A DNA stretch of 8,459 nt, taken from positions 1-8,459 of the forward strand of contig CACXYG010000051.1 of the NCBI GenBank assembly GCA_902771745.1, given 5' to 3'. Under the pieces are notes generated by a model. It was not told the DNA's origin and ran no database searches. It saw only the letters and a program-made list of their open reading frames with translations. The translations under genes and the position numbers were made by a program. This document shows positions 5,432 to 8,459 of this stretch, one piece after another (the first letter of the stretch is position 1; the number at the start of each line of letters is the position of its first letter). Source of the DNA: an uncultured Erysipelotrichaceae bacterium (GTDB lineage Bacteria; Bacillota_I; Bacilli_A; RFN20; CAG-288).

Positions 5432-7123
5432 ATGTCTGAAACAAAAAAGCTCACTTCTCCAGTCCAAATTTATGCTTTAGGCGGTCTTGGCGAAGTCGGC
5501 AAAAACATCTACTGTATTGAGAATGATAATTCCATTCTCATCGTTGACTGTGGCGTTTTGTTCCCCGATGATTCTATGCCTGGTATTGATTACATCATTC
5601 CAGACTACACTCACTTGGTGGAAAACCAGTCCAAAATCAAGGGCCTTGTCATCACGCATGGTCATGAAGACCATATCGGTGGTATTCCATTCCTCTTGAA
5701 GCAGTTGGACTTGCCTGTCATTTATGCGCCTAAGATCGCTTGCGCTCTTATCCGTCATAAACTCAGTGATGCAAGAATTCCAACCAACACCAAGATCAAG
5801 GAATATGACGAAGATGATGTCTTGAAACTTGGTGATTTCAAAGTGGAATTCTTCCATGTCACTCACTCTATTCCAGATTCTTTTGGCTTATATATCACAA
5901 CCCCACAGGGTACCATCTGTGAATCTGGTGACTTCAAGATCGATTTAACTCCGGTTGATCACGATTTTGATATGTCCAAACTTGTCAGATTCGGTGATAA
6001 GGGTATCGACTTATTGATGGCTGACTCTACCAATGCCGAAAGAGAAGGTTACACCAACTCTGAACACATGGTCTTAAGAGGCATCACCGATGTCTTTAAT
6101 GAAGCCAATGGCCGTTTGATCATCTCCACTTTTGCTTCCAATATCTCTCGTATTGAACAGATCATTGAAACTTCTATCCGTTTCAAGAGAAAGATCATCG
6201 TCTTTGGCCGTTCGATGGAATCCAATATTGAGGCGGCAAGAGAATTTGGTTATATCCGTTGTCCAGATGAGTTCTTAGCTCGTCCTGATGAATTAAAGAC
6301 ACTTCCACCATCCCAGGTCACCATCCTTTGTACTGGTACGCAGGGTGAACCGATGGCGGTCTTATCTCGTATCGCTCGTGGCGATCATCGTTTCATCCAT
6401 GTCATTCCTGGTGATACGGTTGTCTTCTCCTCTTCTGCCATTCCTGGTAACACTTCTTCCATCAACGCTCTTGTCAACCAGTTGACCAGACTTGGTGCTG
6501 ATGTCATCACCAATTCCGCCTTTACCAATCTTCACGCTTCTGGTCACGCTTCTAAGCAGGAGATGAGACTATTCCAGAAGTTGGCTAGACCGAAGTACTT
6601 CATGCCAGTTCATGGTGAATATAGAATGCTGAAGCTTCATGCTAGAATCGGTGTAGAATGCGGTTTAGCAAAAGATCACACTTTCGTCTGTGAAAACGGA
6701 GATGTTCTCTATCTCATCAATCACAAGGTTTCTCGTGGCGGTACGGTTCACGCCGATAATATCTATATCGATGGTAAGTCTCCAGTCGGTATCTCCACCT
6801 CCGTTATCCGTGATCGTTCTACCCTCATCAATGAAGGTATGGTCGGTGTCTTTATTGTCATTGATCCAAATACCAATCAGTTGGTTTCTACTCCTGTTGT
6901 GGAATCTCGTGGCTTTATCTCTTCTAACAAGAAGGGTTTACAGAAGAAGGCTGGTGAAATCATCGGTATTGAAGTCTCGAGACTTCTCAATTCCAACAAG
7001 AAGATCACTTATGCTGAAATCAAGAATGCGGTCAAGAGTTCTACACAGCACTTCTTATATCGTGAATCCAAGCGTAACCCGATGGTTATCCCTGTCATTC
7101 TCTCCTATAATCCCGAGGCGTAA
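5432..7123 (+). CDS. rnj: Ribonuclease J
   Basis: RNase J is a metallo-beta-lactamase/beta-CASP nuclease with 5'-3' exonuclease and endonuclease activity, central to mRNA decay and rRNA maturation in Bacillota. The 563 residues match full length (B. subtilis RNase J1 has 555). Visible: ALGGLGEVGKN (15-25), the zinc motif H76-G-H78-E-D80-H81, the HSIPDS and SGDFKID segments with further metal ligands, DSTNAEREG in the 5'-end binding region, beta-CASP elements including ASGHASKQE, and PVHGEYRML with H394. A C-terminal domain follows and ends in VIPVILSY. Many Bacillota have two paralogues, and J1 versus J2 cannot be settled here, although the intact active site favours an active J1-like enzyme. 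RpoY, encoded beside rnjA in B. subtilis, is absent. maf follows with a 1-nt overlap. Confidence 0.97.
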   Translation: MSETKKLTSPVQIYALGGLGEVGKNIYCIENDNSILIVDCGVLFPDDSMPGIDYIIPDYTHLVENQSKIKGLVITHGHEDHIGGIPFLLKQLDLPVIYAPKIACALIRHKLSDARIPTNTKIKEYDEDDVLKLGDFKVEFFHVTHSIPDSFGLYITTPQGTICESGDFKIDLTPVDHDFDMSKLVRFGDKGIDLLMADSTNAEREGYTNSEHMVLRGITDVFNEANGRLIISTFASNISRIEQIIETSIRFKRKIIVFGRSMESNIEAAREFGYIRCPDEFLARPDELKTLPPSQVTILCTGTQGEPMAVLSRIARGDHRFIHVIPGDTVVFSSSAIPGNTSSINALVNQLTRLGADVITNSAFTNLHASGHASKQEMRLFQKLARPKYFMPVHGEYRMLKLHARIGVECGLAKDHTFVCENGDVLYLINHKVSRGGTVHADNIYIDGKSPVGISTSVIRDRSTLINEGMVGVFIVIDPNTNQLVSTPVVESRGFISSNKKGLQKKAGEIIGIEVSRLLNSNKKITYAEIKNAVKSSTQHFLYRESKRNPMVIPVILSYNPEA

Positions 7124-7695
7124 TGATGATCATTCTTGCTAGTCAATCTCCACGTAGAAAAGAAATTCTACAAGAAATCTTAGATGATGTTCCCTTCATG
7201 TGCATTCCTTCTAGTTTTGATGAAAGAAAGGTTCATGAAGATGATGTAAGAAAACTCTGTCTTGAAGAAGCCAGAGGCAAAGGTCTTGTTGTTGCAAAAG
7301 ACCATCCTGAAGATATTGTGATTTCTTCTGACACCATGGTCTCCTTTAAAGGAGAACAGCTTGGAAAACCAAAAGATCATGATGATGCCTTACGCATGCT
7401 TCGTGAATTATCTGGTGAAACTCATGAAATTGTCACCGCTTATTCTATTTTCCAGGGTGAAAAAGAATTACGGCATCGCGTGGTGGTGGCAAAACTTTAC
7501 ATCGAAAAGATGGCCGATGCTGAAATTGAGATGTATTTAGATACGGGTTCTCCTTATGATAAGGCTGGCGCTTATGGCGTTCAGGATAAAGACTTCATCT
7601 ACTCCAAAATCTTACAGGGTGATATGTATACGATTATGGGCCTTCCAAAATATGAGTTGGAAGATGACCTTGTAGATTTAGGCATTATCGAATAA
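7123..7695 (+). CDS. maf: Maf-family nucleoside triphosphate pyrophosphatase
   Basis: Maf proteins hydrolyse nucleoside triphosphates, often modified or non-canonical ones, to monophosphates; the YhdE-type branch prefers dTTP and UTP. The 190 residues are typical. Motifs: ASQSPRRKEIL (6-16), ISSDTMV (67-73) with catalytic D70, GKP (81-83), SGETHEIVTA (97-106), YDKAGAYGVQ (145-154) of the dTTP/UTP-type group, and GLP (173-175). The start overlaps the rnj stop as TAATG. A second ATG at 7126 sits 7 nt from the GAGG at 7115-7118, a better ribosome-binding distance than the 4 nt for ATG 7123, so the protein may begin one residue later. It is co-transcribed with rnj. Confidence 0.95.
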   Translation: MMIILASQSPRRKEILQEILDDVPFMCIPSSFDERKVHEDDVRKLCLEEARGKGLVVAKDHPEDIVISSDTMVSFKGEQLGKPKDHDDALRMLRELSGETHEIVTAYSIFQGEKELRHRVVVAKLYIEKMADAEIEMYLDTGSPYDKAGAYGVQDKDFIYSKILQGDMYTIMGLPKYELEDDLVDLGIIE

Positions 7696-7703
7696 TGATA
7701 TAT

Positions 7704-7746
7704 AAGACTATCGTCTTGCCCTATGGCAAGTCTGATAGTCTTTTTT
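7704..7746 (+). terminator. Intrinsic terminator of rnj-maf
   Basis: A long hairpin: AAGACTATC (7704-7712) with GATAGTCTT (7734-7742), a small internal loop, CTTGCC (7715-7720) with GGCAAG (7725-7730), loop CTAT, then a run of six T at 7741-7746. It begins 9 nt after the maf stop. Confidence 0.93.
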
Positions 7747-7928
7747 CTTATTAGTTGATAATCAGAAGACTTTGGATTTCCCTTCAACATACTTCACATC
7801 TTTTTGTATGAGAAATCATATGATACGTAGCAAATAGTGCTGATAACGGCAAAAATTGTAACTTACGATGGAATTCTTTTCGAGGAATCCTTTCTTTGTA
7901 ATGGGTAGAAACATCCTGATCTAAGTAA
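7747..7928. other. Intergenic stretch without a convincing gene
   Basis: Between two terminators of opposite orientation this stretch holds no recognisable gene, tRNA or riboswitch. It contains a 10-bp palindrome ATCATATGAT (7815-7824) and an imperfect inverted repeat around GGAATTC...GGAATCC near 7871-7891. On the minus strand one frame is open for 59 codons (7784-7963) but has no upstream ATG, crosses the neighbouring terminator and overlaps the tail of the next gene. It could be gene debris, but I cannot support it as a gene. Confidence 0.5.
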
Positions 7929-7953
7929 AGAAAAAGGCATCTTTCGATGCCTT
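7929..7953 (-). terminator. Terminator of the MetE-N/EIIB-like gene
   Basis: Read on the minus strand: AAGGCATC, GAAA tetraloop, GATGCCTT (forward 7934-7953), running into TTTTTC. It begins 2 nt after the stop codon of the gene at the right edge. Confidence 0.88.
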
Positions 7954-7955
7954 GT

Positions 7956-8459
7956 TTATCTTTCTAATGTTTTACCGGTATTCTCTTTTAAGAGATTGGA
8001 GAAATCTTCACTCTTGGAGCCGATGACGAAGACGACTTTGTTACCCATGAACATGACATTGGCAAGTTCTTGATTGATCTCTTCTTTGTTGACCTTGGTT
8101 GGATCTTCAAGTAAGACGGTGACACGACTGCCGGCAGTGGTGATCTGTTTGATGTTGTCGTTTCCACCAAAGCACAAAGCTAATTTAGAAGCAGATTGTT
8201 CAACTTTCTCATCGACAGCCTTATCGTAGACATTTACTCTGTCTGTAAAAAGCTTCGCGTTCTGCTCGAAAGCAGAGACATCACCTGAAGCGATCTCGGA
8301 AAGCTCATTAAGCTTCTCCTCAGCAAAAGCGAAATGCTTTTTGTACTCATCCGTAAGCTTTGTCTCATTATCGAGTGTATAAGGCACATGAAGAAGAGAG
8401 CAAGAAGTGCCGAGAACGATGTTGTCTTCTTTTACTGCTTTTCGAATTATATTAAGCTT
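7956..8459 (-). CDS. MetE N-terminal-domain fragment fused to a PTS EIIB-like domain (partial)
   Basis: The frame is open to the window edge, so the 5' end is missing; a GTG at 8387 is internal, because homology continues upstream of it. Of 167 visible residues, 1 to about 88 match the end of the N-terminal domain of cobalamin-independent methionine synthase: SCSLLHVPYTLDNETKL (19-35; compare SCSLLHSPVDLEVETRL in E. coli MetE) and FAFAEEKLNELSEIASG (43-59). MetE would next enter its zinc-binding catalytic domain. Instead residues 89 to about 160 resemble EIIB of the glucose/GlcNAc PTS family: CFGGNDNIKQI (96-106), then an SRVTV strand, LLEDPTKVNKEE (116-127) and a GNKVVFVIGSKSEDF strand. The phosphorylated cysteine of EIIB aligns with A109, so phosphotransfer is unlikely. 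Without the catalytic half it cannot be a normal methionine synthase; a binding or sensory role is speculation. Its terminator follows immediately. Confidence 0.7.
   Translation of the reverse strand, partial: KLNIIRKAVKEDNIVLGTSCSLLHVPYTLDNETKLTDEYKKHFAFAEEKLNELSEIASGDVSAFEQNAKLFTDRVNVYDKAVDEKVEQSASKLALCFGGNDNIKQITTAGSRVTVLLEDPTKVNKEEINQELANVMFMGNKVVFVIGSKSEDFSNLLKENTGKTLER

Noticed and set aside
5477..5866. Minus-strand 129-codon frame inside rnj
   Set aside because: Antisense to the most conserved part of RNase J, with no motif of its own.
6690..7142. Plus-strand 150-codon frame overlapping the end of rnj
   Set aside because: It is a +1 frame shadow of conserved RNase J coding sequence with an artificial Ser/Arg/Leu-rich composition.
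7956..8387. Complete 143-residue protein starting at GTG 8387
   Set aside because: The frame continues upstream to the window edge with clear MetE homology (SCSLLH), so the GTG is an internal codon.
1..8459. CRISPR array, insertion sequence, prophage or defence system
   Set aside because: No regularly spaced repeats, transposase or integrase motifs, or terminal inverted repeats were found; the genes are core housekeeping types apart from the right-edge fusion.

Overview
The window looks like a chromosomal housekeeping segment from a low-GC member of the Bacillota, class Bacilli (Erysipelotrichales/RF39-like lineages would fit, but this placement is an inference from gene content and codon use). 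The genetic code appears standard. The ylbF-like gene ends in TGA within an ATGA overlap and tryptophan is written TGG, which argues against a Mycoplasma-type code.

Layout from left to right. (1) An NFACT/RqcH-family ribosome-quality-control gene (+) that lacks the usual start of its N-terminal domain; a stretch open in another frame precedes it. (2) A consensus sigma-A promoter, tRNA-Thr(GGT), then a membrane-anchored protein with a thioredoxin-like outer domain and a degenerate SxxC site, closed by a UUCG terminator. (3) A RimJ/RimL-like GNAT acetyltransferase (+), with its -10 box so close to the ATG that the mRNA is predicted to be leaderless. (4) A minus-strand operon ylbF-rsmD-coaD, facing the acetyltransferase across a shared bidirectional terminator; B. 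subtilis has a similar order (ylbF-ylbG-rsmD-coaD). (5) Divergent from it, def (peptide deformylase, +) with its own terminator. (6) rnj (RNase J, +), with its own promoter and a 70-nt leader containing a terminator-like hairpin, overlapping maf by one base, and then a strong terminator. (7) A gap of about 190 bp without a convincing gene. (8) The 3' part of a minus-strand gene running off the right edge.

Most genes serve translation and RNA or nucleotide upkeep: RqcH-like factor, tRNA-Thr, rRNA methylase, deformylase, RNase J, a YlbF-type RNase Y accessory factor, PPAT for coenzyme A, and the Maf house-cleaning pyrophosphatase.

The most unusual item is the gene at the right edge. Read beyond the apparent GTG start, its frame stays open to the window end and matches the end of the N-terminal domain of cobalamin-independent methionine synthase (MetE). 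It then continues not into the zinc catalytic domain but into a domain resembling glucose-family PTS EIIB, with alanine where the phosphorylated cysteine should be. Also notable are three genes with leaders predicted at about 0-5 nt, and the shortened NFACT protein with Glu-Arg in place of its conserved Asp-Arg pair.
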